Positions 35,812 through 44,315 of a DNA stretch of 64,000 nucleotides are shown in pieces. Position numbers and translations under genes: made by a program. The notes under the pieces are model-generated. The model did not search any database and had not been told where the DNA came from. It worked only from the letters and a program-made list of their open reading frames with translations. The DNA is taken from contig NZ_CP113065.1 of assembly GCF_026625825.1 (NCBI RefSeq), forward strand, positions 2,976,001 through 3,040,000, read 5' to 3'. How positions within the stretch are numbered: position 1 is the stretch's first letter; every line of letters starts with the position of its first letter. The stretch comes from Pseudoxanthomonas sp. SL93. Its GTDB lineage: Bacteria > Pseudomonadota > Gammaproteobacteria > Xanthomonadales > Xanthomonadaceae.

Positions 35812-36831
35812 CTAGAACGCGTGGTCAAAGCCCACTTCGCCCTGCACGCCCACCTGGTAGGCGGACACGCGGCGCTCGAAGAAGTTGGTCAGCTCCTGGA
35901 CGTCCTGCAGGTCCATGAACGGGAACGGGTTGCTGGCACCGAAGTGCTTGGGCATGCCCAGCTGCGCCATGCGCTGGTCGGCGCAGTACTCCAGGTACTG
36001 GCGCATGTCCTTGATCGACAGTCCCGCCACGCCGCCACTCAGCGTGTCCTCGGCGAAGGCGACCTCGCAGTCCACCGCCTCCCCCATCATCTGCACGATC
36101 TGCGCCTTCAGCTCGTCGTCGAACAGGTCGGGCTCTTCCTCGCGCGCGGTCTTGATCACTTCGAAGGCGAAGGCCATGTGGCAGCTCTCGTCGCGGAACA
36201 CCCAGTTGGTGCCGCTGGCCAGCCCGTGCAGCAGGCCGCGCGAGCGCAGGTAGTACACATAGGCAAACGCGCCGAAGAAGAACAGGCCTTCGATGCAGCC
36301 GGCGAAGCACACCATGTTCAGCAGGAACTGCCGGCGCTGCTCGCGCGTCTCGATGCGCTGGATGCCCTGCAGCGAGTCGATCCACTTGAAGCAGAACTCG
36401 GCCTTCTTGCGGATCGACGGGATGTTCTCCACCGCGGCGAAGGCCTTGGCGCGTTCGTTCGGGTCGGGCAGGTAGGTGTCCAGCAGCGTCAGGTAGAACT
36501 GCACGTGCAGCGCTTCCTCGTACAGCTGCCGCGACAGGTACATGCGCGCTTCCGGCGCGTTGATGTGCTGGTAAAGGTTCAGCACCAGGTTGTTCGACAC
36601 GATCGAGTCGCCGGTGGCGAAGAACGCGATGAGGCGCTCGATCAGGTGGCGCTCGGCCGGGCCGAACTTGTTCTTCAGGTCGTTGGTGTCCAGCGAGAAA
36701 TCCACCTCCTCCACCGTCCAGGTATTGCGGATGGCATCGCGGTACATCTCGTAGAACTGCGGGTAGCGCATCGGCCGCAGAGTCAGTTCGAAGCCGGGAT
36801 CGAGGAGCAGCTGGCGGTTGTGGGTGGACAT
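35812..36831 (-). CDS. nrdB: Class Ia ribonucleotide reductase, small subunit
   Basis: 339 residues. It provides the diiron-tyrosyl radical for NrdA. The helical ferritin-like fold has iron ligands in HLIERLIAFFATGDSIV, YEEALHVQFY and WVFRDESCHMAFAFEVI (Glu/His pairs), and the C-terminal end VGVQGEVGFDHAF is family-like. The radical-bearing tyrosine is expected in the LTLLDTYL region. Lies 231 bp downstream of nrdA on the same strand, with two hairpin repeats between them that could weaken or process the transcript. It is expected to share the riboswitch-controlled promoter of nrdA. Confidence 0.95.
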   Translation of the reverse strand: MSTHNRQLLLDPGFELTLRPMRYPQFYEMYRDAIRNTWTVEEVDFSLDTNDLKNKFGPAERHLIERLIAFFATGDSIVSNNLVLNLYQHINAPEARMYLSRQLYEEALHVQFYLTLLDTYLPDPNERAKAFAAVENIPSIRKKAEFCFKWIDSLQGIQRIETREQRRQFLLNMVCFAGCIEGLFFFGAFAYVYYLRSRGLLHGLASGTNWVFRDESCHMAFAFEVIKTAREEEPDLFDDELKAQIVQMMGEAVDCEVAFAEDTLSGGVAGLSIKDMRQYLEYCADQRMAQLGMPKHFGASNPFPFMDLQDVQELTNFFERRVSAYQVGVQGEVGFDHAF

Positions 36832-36854
36832 TCAGGGTCTCGCGGTTGCTGGTC

Positions 36855-36976
36855 CCTTCTCCCGGCGGGAGAAGGTGCCCGAAGGGCGGATGAGGGTATG
36901 GCGAAGGCACGGGCGATCGAACCATCACGATCTTGCCGTACCCCCACCCCAGCCCTCCCCCGTGAACGGGGGAGGG
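36855..36976. repeat. Two perfect hairpins in the nrdA-nrdB intergenic region
   Basis: CCTTCTCCC-GGC-GGGAGAAGG (36855-36875) and CCCTCCCCCG-TGAA-CGGGGGAGGG (36953-36976). Both belong to the CCTTCTCCC...GGATGAGGG kind of dispersed repeat, also seen at 39959 and 40110. They may stabilise the 3' end of the nrdA part of the mRNA. Confidence 0.75.
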
Positions 36977-37062
36977 GGCAGATCAAATGGGTTGGCGCAT
37001 CCCTGCGCCGGGAACGTCCTGTTCCGGTATCCGTCGGCAGCGCCGACGTAGGGGAGCGCGTG

Positions 37063-39480
37063 TTACTGGCAGGCCTCGCAGGCTTCCGGGTTCTCCAGCG
37101 AGCAGGCGATGGCCTCGGTCGGCGAGTACTCCGGCTTCGGCGCGACGGCCGCCGCGCTGCCGACCGTGGTCTTGGCGATCCGGGTGGCCGGGCGCGAACG
37201 CAGGTAGTACGTCGTCTTGATGCCCTTCTTCCATGCGTACATGTACATGGACGACATCGCGCCGATGTTGGGGCTCTCCATGAACAGGTTCAGCGACGCC
37301 GACTGGTCGATGAAGGCACCGCGGTCGGCGGCCATGTCGATCAGCGAGCGCATCGGGATTTCCCATGCCGTGCGGTAGACGCTGCGCAGCGTGTCGGGGA
37401 TCTGCACCACGTTCTGGATGGAGCCTTCGGCCTGCTTGATGGCGTCGCGCACTTCCGGCGTCCACAGGCCCAGCTTCTTCAGCTCTTCCACCAGGTAACG
37501 GTTCACCTGCAGGAAGTCGCCCGACAGCGTCTCGCGCTTGAACAGGTTGCTGACCTGCGGTTCCACGCACTCGTAGCAGCCGGCGATGGACGCGATGGTC
37601 GCGGTCGGCGCGATGGCGATCAGCAGCGAGTTGCGCAGGCCGTGCTGCTTGATCCGCTCGCGCAGCGCGTCCCACCGCTCGCGGTCGGCGGGCACCACGC
37701 CCCAGGCATCGAACTGCAGTTCGCCGGTGGCCGCGCGCGTGTCGGCGAAGGACGGGTGGCGGCCGCGCTCCTGCGCCAGCTCCACCGACGTGTCCAGCGC
37801 ATTGAAATAGATGGTCTCGGCGATCTTCGCCGACAGCGCGCGGGCTTCATCGCTGTCGAAGGCCATGCGCTGCCGGAAGAAGACGTCCTGCAGGCCCATC
37901 ACGCCCAGCCCGACCGGGCGCCAGCGCAGGTTGCCGCGGCGGGCCGATTCGATGGGATAGAAGTTCAGGTCGATCACGCGGTCCAGCTGGCGCACGGCCA
38001 GGCGCACGGTCTCGGCTAGCTTGTCGAAATCGAACCCGCCGTCGTCGTCGAAGTGCCGGCTCAGGTTGATCGAACCCAGGTTGCACACCGCCGTCTCTTC
38101 GGCCGAGGTCACTTCCAGGATCTCGGTGCACAGGTTGGACAGGTGAATGACGTTGCCGCTGCGCAGTGTCTGGTTGCTGGCCTTGTTGCACTTGTCCTTG
38201 AACGTCATCCAGCCGTTGCCGGTCTGCGCCAGCGTGCGCATCATCCGCGCGTACAGTTCGCGCGCCTTGATGCTCTTCATCGCCTTGCCCTGCGCCTCGG
38301 CCTGCTCGTACGCACGTTCGAACGCGTCGCCGTACAGGTCGGTGAATTCCGGCACGATGCGCGGGTCGAACAGCGACCAGTCGGCATCGGCCTCCACGCG
38401 CTTCATGAACAGGTCCGGCACCCAGTTGGCCAGGTTGAGGTTGTGCGTGCGGCGCGCCTCGTCGCCGGTGTTCTCGCGCAGCTCCAGGAATTCCTCCACG
38501 TCCGCGTGCCACGGTTCCAGGTACACGCAGGCCGCGCCCTTGCGCTTGCCGCCCTGGTTGACCGCGGCCACCGAGGAATCCAGCGTCTTCAGCCACGGCA
38601 CGATGCCGTTGCTGTGGCCGTTGGTGGACTTGATGAGCGAGCCGCGCGAACGCACGCGCGTGTAGCTGACGCCGATGCCGCCGCTGAACTTGCTCAGCTG
38701 CGCGATGTCGCCGTACTTCTGGTAGATCGACTCCAGCGAATCCTGCGGCGAATCCAACAGGAAGCACGACGACAGCTGTTCGTGCGTGGTGCCGCTGTTG
38801 AACAGCGTCGGCGAGCTGGGCAGGTAGTCCAGGTTGCCCATGCGGCGGTACAGCGCCAGCGCTTCGGGCACGTCCTCGCTCAACGCGCAGGCGATGCGCA
38901 GGAAGAACTGCTGCGGCGTCTCGATGACCTTGCGTGTGTGCGGGTGGCGCAGCAGGTAGCGGTCGTACAGGGTGCGCAGGCCGAAGTAGTCGAAGTGCAG
39001 GTCCAGCGACGCGTCCAGCGCATCGTTCAACTTGCGGGCGTTGGTCTGCACGAAGCCCAGCAGGCGTTCGTTGATCAGGCCGACCTCGTGGCCGCGCGTG
39101 ACCGACTGCGAGAACGCGTGGATCTCCTGGCCGGTGACTTCCTTGGTGATGGTGCCGGCCAGCAGGCGCGCGGCCAGGCGGCTGTATTCGGGTTCCTCGG
39201 CCGTCAGCAGCGCGGCGGTGCGGATGGACAGTTCATCCAGCTCGCGCGTGGTGGCGCCGTCGTACAGGCCGGAGATGGTGCGGGTGGCCACGCGCATCGG
39301 GTCGATGGCATGCAGGCCTTCGCAGTTGCGCTGCACGGCACGGACGATCTTGTTCAGGTCGACGGGTTCGCGGCTGCCGTTTCGCTTGGTCACGCTCATC
39401 GCGGTGGCGGTAGGCGGCGGGGTCAAGAGGAATGAGGTCTCGCCGCTGGCGTCGGCAACGGCGGTGTCGGTCTGGTTCAC
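37063..39480 (-). CDS. nrdA: Class Ia ribonucleotide reductase, large subunit
   Basis: 805 residues. It reduces NDPs to dNDPs using the radical from NrdB. The N-terminal ATP-cone is VTKRNGSREPVDLNKIVRAVQRNCEGL, which sets allosteric activity. Active-site residues are visible: SSCFLLD (redox cysteine), NLCTEIL (thiyl cysteine and glutamate), AVCNLGSINLS (second redox cysteine), and the barrel strand IAPTATIASIAG. The C-terminus ends CEACQ, the shuttle cysteines. I use the GTG at 39480 because AGGGAGA ends eight bases before it. A start 8 codons earlier lacks this, and an ATG at residue 28 would delete nothing essential. The leader is about 385 nt long and holds a cobalamin riboswitch. Confidence 0.95.
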   Translation of the reverse strand: MNQTDTAVADASGETSFLLTPPPTATAMSVTKRNGSREPVDLNKIVRAVQRNCEGLHAIDPMRVATRTISGLYDGATTRELDELSIRTAALLTAEEPEYSRLAARLLAGTITKEVTGQEIHAFSQSVTRGHEVGLINERLLGFVQTNARKLNDALDASLDLHFDYFGLRTLYDRYLLRHPHTRKVIETPQQFFLRIACALSEDVPEALALYRRMGNLDYLPSSPTLFNSGTTHEQLSSCFLLDSPQDSLESIYQKYGDIAQLSKFSGGIGVSYTRVRSRGSLIKSTNGHSNGIVPWLKTLDSSVAAVNQGGKRKGAACVYLEPWHADVEEFLELRENTGDEARRTHNLNLANWVPDLFMKRVEADADWSLFDPRIVPEFTDLYGDAFERAYEQAEAQGKAMKSIKARELYARMMRTLAQTGNGWMTFKDKCNKASNQTLRSGNVIHLSNLCTEILEVTSAEETAVCNLGSINLSRHFDDDGGFDFDKLAETVRLAVRQLDRVIDLNFYPIESARRGNLRWRPVGLGVMGLQDVFFRQRMAFDSDEARALSAKIAETIYFNALDTSVELAQERGRHPSFADTRAATGELQFDAWGVVPADRERWDALRERIKQHGLRNSLLIAIAPTATIASIAGCYECVEPQVSNLFKRETLSGDFLQVNRYLVEELKKLGLWTPEVRDAIKQAEGSIQNVVQIPDTLRSVYRTAWEIPMRSLIDMAADRGAFIDQSASLNLFMESPNIGAMSSMYMYAWKKGIKTTYYLRSRPATRIAKTTVGSAAAVAPKPEYSPTEAIACSLENPEACEACQ

Positions 39481-39650
39481 GGTGTTTCTCCCTGCGTGGT
39501 GCACGCGGCGGCCCGTCCCTCGCAGGCTGCGTTGGCCGGGTATGGATCAGCAGGGTGGGGAATCGGCGTCGCAGGTGGCGAGACCACGCAGACGGACTGC
39601 GGGTGCCCTGCTTCGCCAGCCATCTCCCCCCGGAGAATCCGCGGCCGGCA

Positions 39651-39672
39651 CCGCGCGGTGTGCATCGCGCGG
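39651..39672 (-). other. Perfect hairpin at the riboswitch-leader junction of nrdA
   Basis: Reading the minus strand, CCGCGCG (39672-39666), an 8-base loop, then CGCGCGG (39657-39651), directly after the B12 box. No U-run follows, so it could be part of a Rho- or translation-based expression platform. The remaining 170 nt to the GTG show no repeat or gene. Confidence 0.5.
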
Positions 39673-39673
39673 C

Positions 39674-39843
39674 TGTCGGCAGGTCTTCGGACTCATGGGC
39701 GCGGAAGGCGTGGCCTTCCTCCTAACCCGCCGCTTCCCGAGGCCTGGCCTCAGTGCTGTGTGGCGGGGTCGTTCCCAATTACCGCTGCGGGGCAGTGCCG
39801 GAATGGGCCCGAAGGCCGCACCGGCTTCCCTTTTCATCCGGAG
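39674..39843 (-). promoter_or_regulatory. Cobalamin riboswitch upstream of nrdA
   Basis: On the minus strand the core reads GGATGAAAAGGGAAGCCGGT, then CCGGCACTGCCCCGCAGCGG, CACTGAGG, GGGAAGCGGCGGGTTAGG, and the B12 box GAGTCCGAAGACCTGCC (about 39678-39694). The order and spacing match the riboswitch before metE almost block for block. Its ligand is a cobalamin, probably adenosylcobalamin. The expected logic is repression of class Ia RNR when B12 is plentiful, which makes sense only if a B12-dependent class II reductase (NrdJ) exists elsewhere in the genome. None is in this window. Confidence 0.96.
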
Positions 39844-39871
39844 GCTAGCCACCCCCGGAACCGACAGCCAC

Positions 39872-39900
39872 AAGATAGTGGGGGTGTATGGAAGCGTCAA
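39872..39900 (-). promoter_or_regulatory. Sigma-70 promoter of nrdAB
   Basis: Minus-strand TTGACG (39900-39895), a 17-bp spacer, and TATCTT (39877-39872). Transcription would start near 39865, directly upstream of the riboswitch. This near-consensus promoter with ideal spacing explains how the leader is made. Confidence 0.8.
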
Positions 39901-39958
39901 CACCAAATGTTGTGTGGAACAGCAGGTGTCGGTGTGGCGCGGGTTTCACGAGTTGACT

Positions 39959-40142
39959 CCTTCTCCCCGCTGGCGGGGAGAAGGTGACCGAAGGACGGAT
40001 GAGGGGCAGGCGCGATGACAACTCGTGCGTGACGCCCTTGGGCATAGAGACCGCTATCCCGATCCGACGCATTGGGTGTCCGGAATCCGCTCGCCCCTCA
40101 CCCGCGTTCGGAACCCTCTCCCCGCTGGCGCAGGGAGAAGGG
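39959..40142. repeat. CCTTCTCCCC repeat pair between nrdA leader and the next gene
   Basis: CCTTCTCCCCG-CTGG-CGGGGAGAAGG (39959-39984) is perfect; AACCCTCTCCCCG...CAGGGAGAAGGGTT (about 40112-40142) is an imperfect relative. The second lies 9 bp downstream of the stop of the DUF1338 gene and may terminate it. Confidence 0.7.
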
Positions 40143-40150
40143 TTGGAGCA

Positions 40151-41515
40151 TCAGGCCCGCAGCGTCGCGATCGACGCGTCCTGCGCCTGCGCGTACAGGG
40201 CGAACGGGTCGTGGATCGCCTTGCCCAGTGCGGCCTCGAACGCATCCTGGTTGGCATGCGCGTCATACGCGCGTTGTTCGCCGCCGCCCAGGTTGGACTG
40301 GAAGATGCCCGCCGCACTGACCGGCAGGAAGTCTTCGTAGACGATCGGGTCGGCCACCGCATGGCCGGCATCGACCAGGGCGCCAGGCGTCATCGCCGCA
40401 CGTTCGCTGGCGGGCAGTGCCGCACCGGCATCGGTCAGGCGGTAACGGAAGTAGCCCAGGCCGTCGCGGCGCAGCGTGTCTTCGTCATCCGGAAACGCGG
40501 CGAACGCATCGGCCAGCCGCTGCGGATAGTCCGCCGACGTGTTGCCGGCGCCGTCGGCCTGCCGCACCTGTGCCAGCAGGCGGTCGTAGAGCGCGCGCCC
40601 CGCGGGCGTCAGCGCCAGGCCGCGCTGTTCGATCTCGCCGAAGCGCGCGCTGTGGCTGCCGGGTACCAGCGTGCCGCTGGCATCGGGGAAGGCGACTTCC
40701 TCTTCCAGCGCCTTGAAGCTGGTCTGCCGCAGCAGGATGGGCACCGTGCGGCGCGGCGGGCCTTCGATCAGCGCCTTGGCCGGGATGCCACGCTCCAGCA
40801 TCGCGGCCTGCGCCGCATCGATGTCCAGCGTGCGCGGGGTCAGGTGGTTGATGTGCGGGCCGCGGAAGCTGACCACGTCGGCGACCAGCCGGTGCAGGCC
40901 GTGCAGCGCACGGTAGGTTTCCAGCGGCACGGTCGCATCGCCGTGCCAGCGGAAGGTTTCCAGCACTTCGGCGACGAAACGCTGCGCATCCGCGTCGCCC
41001 AGTCCGCCGTCGCGTTCGGCCTGGTCCACCAGCACGCGCGCGCCGGCGGTGAAGATGTCGCGTCGCGCCAGGATCGCTTCGGCTTCCGCACGCAGCGTCG
41101 CGTCGGCGATCAGCTCCAGCCGCAGCAGCGAGGTGAAGATGCGGAACGGGTTGGCGGCCAGCGCGTCTTCGGTCAGCGGCCGGAAGGCGGTGGCGTGCAC
41201 CGGCACGCCGGCCACGGTCAGGTCGTAGTAGCCCACCGCGTGCATGCCCATCAGCGCGAACACGCGGCCCAGCATCGCCAGTTCCGCCGGCGTGCCCACG
41301 CGGATCGCACCATGGCGCTCCAGGTCCAGGCGCCCGGTTTCGCCGGTGCGCTGCAGGCGGTCCGCCAGCGCGGTGTCGCGGGCCAGCGTGTCGGCATTGA
41401 TGTCGCCGACCAGCGCGATCAGGTCGCCGTACAGCGGCACCTCGGTGCGGTACATGTCGGACATGGCCTGGGCGAACAGGCCGCGGATGCGGTCGGGCGG
41501 AACGAAAGCGGTCAT
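40151..41515 (-). CDS. 2-Oxoadipate dioxygenase/decarboxylase-like protein (DUF1338, YdcJ/HglS)
   Basis: 454 residues from the ATG at 41515. It has the VOC-fold DUF1338 core: MHAVGYYDLTVAGVPVHATAFRPL at the N-terminus, GPHINHLTPRTLDIDAAQAAMLERGI in the middle and VYEDFLPVSAAGIFQSNL at the end. HglS of Pseudomonas converts 2-oxoadipate to D-2-hydroxyglutarate and CO2 with Fe(II), in lysine catabolism. Histidines in the HAVGYY and HINHLTPR segments are candidate iron ligands. The longer frame (to 42214) is a shadow of the next gene. It probably follows the desaturase-like gene in one transcript, 74 bp apart. Confidence 0.88.
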   Translation of the reverse strand: MTAFVPPDRIRGLFAQAMSDMYRTEVPLYGDLIALVGDINADTLARDTALADRLQRTGETGRLDLERHGAIRVGTPAELAMLGRVFALMGMHAVGYYDLTVAGVPVHATAFRPLTEDALAANPFRIFTSLLRLELIADATLRAEAEAILARRDIFTAGARVLVDQAERDGGLGDADAQRFVAEVLETFRWHGDATVPLETYRALHGLHRLVADVVSFRGPHINHLTPRTLDIDAAQAAMLERGIPAKALIEGPPRRTVPILLRQTSFKALEEEVAFPDASGTLVPGSHSARFGEIEQRGLALTPAGRALYDRLLAQVRQADGAGNTSADYPQRLADAFAAFPDDEDTLRRDGLGYFRYRLTDAGAALPASERAAMTPGALVDAGHAVADPIVYEDFLPVSAAGIFQSNLGGGEQRAYDAHANQDAFEAALGKAIHDPFALYAQAQDASIATLRA

Positions 41516-41589
41516 GGGGCTCGGCGTGCGGGCGGCGTAAGGCCGCCGGGGGGGCGTATTGTCGCCGGCCGCGCCGGCCCGGGCCACTC

Positions 41590-42450
41590 TCAACGGCGCG
41601 GGCGGACCGCTTCCGCACCGTCGGGGACGTATCCGGGCGGTCCGAACAGTGTCATCACGACCTGCCGCAGGCCACGCGCCCGGCGAAGGTCGCGGCCCAG
41701 CTTCACCCAGGCATGGAACGCGATGATCACGGGGTTGTAGCTGCGCACCGGCTCGACCAGCCCGTAGCGGAGCGGTACGCCGGGGATTTCCTGGCGGCAG
41801 GTGCCGAACAGGCGGTCGAACACGATCAGCACGCCGCCGTAGTTGCAGTCCAGGTACTGCGGGTTGCTGGCGTGGTGCACGCGGTGGTGCGCGGGCGTGT
41901 TGAAGACGAACTCGATGGGCCGCGCAAGCTGCGGCACCAGTTCGGTATGCAGCCCGTACTGGTACAGCAGGTTCACCGCCAGCGCGCCGACCACATACGG
42001 CACCGGGAAACCCAGCCACACCAGTGGCCCGAAGAACACCGCGGCGCCGGTCAGCTTGCCGGTCCAGCCCAGCCGGTACGCGGTCGACAGGGCGTACTGC
42101 TCGGAGGAGTGGTGCACCGAATGGTTCAGCCAGAACCAGCGCACGCGGTGATCGGCGCGATGCATCCAGTAGTAGCAGAACTCCTGGCCGACGAAGAGCG
42201 CCACCCAGTGCCACCCGCGATCCATCGCGATCGTCGTCAGCCGGAAGTCCCAGATCGCCAGCAGCAGCACGCCCACCACGCCGCCCTGGACCAGCAGGCC
42301 CAGCAATGCACGCCCCGCCGCATCGCCCAGCGATGCCCAGTAGCTCTTCCAGTCATAGCCGCCGCGCCGCATCAGCCATGCGCCTTCCAGCGCGGCGATG
42401 CCCGCGAACACCAGCAGGGGCACACCCAACAGCGGGGGCAGCGAGGCCAT
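41590..42450 (-). CDS. Sterol desaturase/fatty-acid hydroxylase family protein
   Basis: 286 residues from the ATG at 42450. Four or five membrane helices (LLGVPLLVFAGIAAL, LLGLLVQGGVVGVLLLAIW, VPYVVGALAVNLLYQYGLH) surround the His-box clusters HRADH, HSVHHSSE and HHRVHHASN, which hold a diiron centre. Members hydroxylate or desaturate lipids at the membrane; the bacterial substrate is rarely known. Ten bases separate its start from the EF-hand gene stop, so they form an operon running leftward. Confidence 0.9.
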   Translation of the reverse strand: MASLPPLLGVPLLVFAGIAALEGAWLMRRGGYDWKSYWASLGDAAGRALLGLLVQGGVVGVLLLAIWDFRLTTIAMDRGWHWVALFVGQEFCYYWMHRADHRVRWFWLNHSVHHSSEQYALSTAYRLGWTGKLTGAAVFFGPLVWLGFPVPYVVGALAVNLLYQYGLHTELVPQLARPIEFVFNTPAHHRVHHASNPQYLDCNYGGVLIVFDRLFGTCRQEIPGVPLRYGLVEPVRSYNPVIIAFHAWVKLGRDLRRARGLRQVVMTLFGPPGYVPDGAEAVRPRR

Positions 42451-42460
42451 CGTCGCGGCC

Positions 42461-42760
42461 TCAGCGCTGGCGACGGCGTTCGGCCAGCTGCGCGGCCATC
42501 GCCCGCATCTCGTCAGGCGACAGCCTGCCGTCGCCATTGGCGTCCAGCGTGTCGAAGTTCTTCGCCACGCGCGGCAGCCTGGCCTCGGCTTCCGCCTTGT
42601 CGATCAGGCCATCGCCGTTGGCATCGGCGGCTTGCAGCCGTTCCTGCAGCTTGGCTTTCTGTTCTTCGGTCAGCGTGCGTTGCTGCGCGCCGGCGGGGGC
42701 GGCGACCAGCACGAAGATGGACAGCGTGGTGGCGAGGGGGAGCAGGATGGAACGGGACAT
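42461..42760 (-). CDS. Secreted EF-hand protein
   Basis: 99 residues from the ATG at 42760. A signal peptide (MSRSILLPLATTLSIFVLVAAPAGA) is followed by two EF-hand loops, DANGDGLIDKAE and DANGDGRLSPDE, both with full calcium-binding residues. It is a small periplasmic calcium-binding protein of a type common in xanthomonads. First gene of the operon with the desaturase-like gene. Confidence 0.88.
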   Translation of the reverse strand: MSRSILLPLATTLSIFVLVAAPAGAQQRTLTEEQKAKLQERLQAADANGDGLIDKAEAEARLPRVAKNFDTLDANGDGRLSPDEMRAMAAQLAERRRQR

Positions 42761-42877
42761 CGGGAATCTCCAGGTGAGCAAAAAAAGGTGCAGGCGCGGC
42801 GGTGCGGGAATGCATCCGTGCGACAGGGGGGAGTGCCATGCCGCCGCGCCTGCGGGAAAGCGGGAGCAGCCGGCCGA

Positions 42878-43402
42878 TCAGTTGCCGCGCGGACAGGCGA
42901 TGGCGTCACCGGCGGCATTGGTGCAGCTGCGTGTGTGCACCAGCGTGCCGTCCGACACCGTCGTGCTGCCGGTGTAGCGGTTGCCGTTGGCGCCGGTAGC
43001 GGTGGTGTTGCGTGCACCGCTGACATGGCCGTCCGCGTCGCGGCTGACGCCGCCGCTGGTGCTGGCTGTGCCGCCGTTCGGACCGTTGGCATACGCGCTG
43101 CGCTGGCGGCCGGCGCTGCCATCGGCATGGCGGTAGGCGCTGCGGTCGTAACCGGCGCTGCCGCCGTTGGCGCCGCTGAGGCTGCCGCTGCGCGCGGCGC
43201 TCGCATTGCCCTGGCCGTCGGCCTGCCAGTTGCGCTGGCGCTGGCTGTCGAAGCGCGCATTGCGGCGTTCGACGGCGACACTGCCGCCCTGGGCGGTGCG
43301 CTGCACAGCGCGGCTGCGCTCGCGTGCGTCGGCATGGTCGGCGAACAGGGTGGTGGCGCACAGGGTGAAGGCGGTGGCGATCAGGAACGGGGTCTTGCTC
43401 AT
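42878..43402 (-). CDS. Secreted low-complexity protein rich in Gly/Ser/Ala/Asn
   Basis: 174 residues from the ATG at 43402. Signal peptide MSKTPFLIATAFTLCATTLFADHADA. The mature part is Gly/Ser/Asn/Ala-rich (SAARSGSLSGANGGSAGYD, SAYRHADGSAGRQRSAYAN, GPNGGTASTSGGVSRDADG) and ends in a disulfide-capable pair (RSCTNAAGDAIACPRGN). No family recognised; a surface or periplasmic structural protein is plausible. Divergent from the OmpR-type regulator (193 bp apart), so possibly its target. Confidence 0.72.
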   Translation of the reverse strand: MSKTPFLIATAFTLCATTLFADHADARERSRAVQRTAQGGSVAVERRNARFDSQRQRNWQADGQGNASAARSGSLSGANGGSAGYDRSAYRHADGSAGRQRSAYANGPNGGTASTSGGVSRDADGHVSGARNTTATGANGNRYTGSTTVSDGTLVHTRSCTNAAGDAIACPRGN

Positions 43403-43479
43403 GGCGGAATCCTCGTCGGGTGTGGGATGGCCGCACAGGGGAAGCGGCGGCAGGACCACGGTAGGGCGGGCAACGCCGG

Positions 43480-43536
43480 CAGGTGTGTCGCCGTTGACAG
43501 CAGATGTGTCTGCGGGCGGCGCGGGAAACATCTGCT
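43480..43536. promoter_or_regulatory. Candidate operator between the secreted protein and the two-component system
   Basis: Direct repeats CAGGTGTGTC (43480-43489) and CAGATGTGTC (43501-43510) start exactly 21 bp apart, two helical turns. AGCAGATGT (43499-43507) is repeated inverted as ACATCTGCT (43528-43536). TTGACA at 43494-43499 could be a -35 box. OmpR-type regulators bind tandem half-sites at such spacing, so autoregulation is proposed. Confidence 0.45.
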
Positions 43537-43595
43537 TACAAACGGGCCGCCGGCGGGGTTTGCCGGCCGTCGCGGCGGCGGGCGATAGTGGCCGC

Positions 43596-44315
43596 ATGGA
43601 AGATGCCCTCCCCCGTGTGCTGCTGGTCGACGACGACATGCGCCTGCGCGAGCTGCTTCAGCGTTACCTGCAGTCGCAGGGCTTCGACGTGCGCGGCGCG
43701 GGCGATGCCGCGCAGATGCGGCAGGCGCTGGACCGCGGCCACTTCGACCTGATCGTGCTGGACCTGATGCTGCCCGGCGAGAACGGCCTGGAGATCTGCC
43801 GCCGCCTGCGCGGGCAGGGCGACGCCACGCCCATCGTCATGCTGACCGCGAAAGGCGACGAGATCGACCGCATCGTCGGCCTGGAGATCGGCGCCGACGA
43901 TTACGTGCCCAAGCCGGTGAATCCGCGTGAGCTGCTGGCGCGCATCCGGTCGGTGCTGCGGCGCACGCGCCCGGCGCCCGGCGCGCCGCAGGCCGACGGG
44001 GGCGAGGTGGTGTTCGGACCTTTCACCCTCGACCTTGGGCGGCGCGAACTCACCCGCAACGGCGCCTTGCTGCGGCTGACCAGCGGCGAATTCGCCGTGC
44101 TCTCGGTGCTGCTGCGGCATCCGCGCCAGCCGCTCAGTCGCGACCGCCTGATGAGCCTGGCGCGTGGCCGCGGGCACGAGGCCTTCGAGCGCAGCATGGA
44201 CGTGACCATCGCGCGCCTGCGCCGCCTGCTGGAAGACGATCCGCGCCAGCCGCGCCTGATCCAGACGGTGTGGGGCGTGGGCTACGTGTTCGTGCCACCG
44301 GAGGCCACGCCATGA
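43596..44315 (+). CDS. OmpR/PhoB-family response regulator
   Basis: 239 residues. The receiver has the acidic pocket V11-D12-D13-D14 and phosphoacceptor D56 (LIVLDLMLPGENG). The winged-helix output domain runs from FGPFTLDLGRRELTRNG to TVWGVGYVF. It shares the OmpR pattern (ADDYVPKPVNPRELLARI). The start at 43596 has a weak ribosome-binding site (GGCGATAGTGG), but the receiver fold begins there. The stop overlaps the kinase start (ATGA, 44312-44315). Confidence 0.93.
   Translation: MEDALPRVLLVDDDMRLRELLQRYLQSQGFDVRGAGDAAQMRQALDRGHFDLIVLDLMLPGENGLEICRRLRGQGDATPIVMLTAKGDEIDRIVGLEIGADDYVPKPVNPRELLARIRSVLRRTRPAPGAPQADGGEVVFGPFTLDLGRRELTRNGALLRLTSGEFAVLSVLLRHPRQPLSRDRLMSLARGRGHEAFERSMDVTIARLRRLLEDDPRQPRLIQTVWGVGYVFVPPEATP

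Noticed and set aside
39905..40060. Possible small genes in the divergent region before the DUF1338 gene
   Set aside because: Frames overlap the riboswitch, the promoter and the CCTTCTCCCC hairpin repeat; none has a family match.
42451..42537. Longer start for the sterol-desaturase family gene
   Set aside because: It would overlap the stop of the EF-hand gene and has no family sequence; the ATG at 42450 fits.
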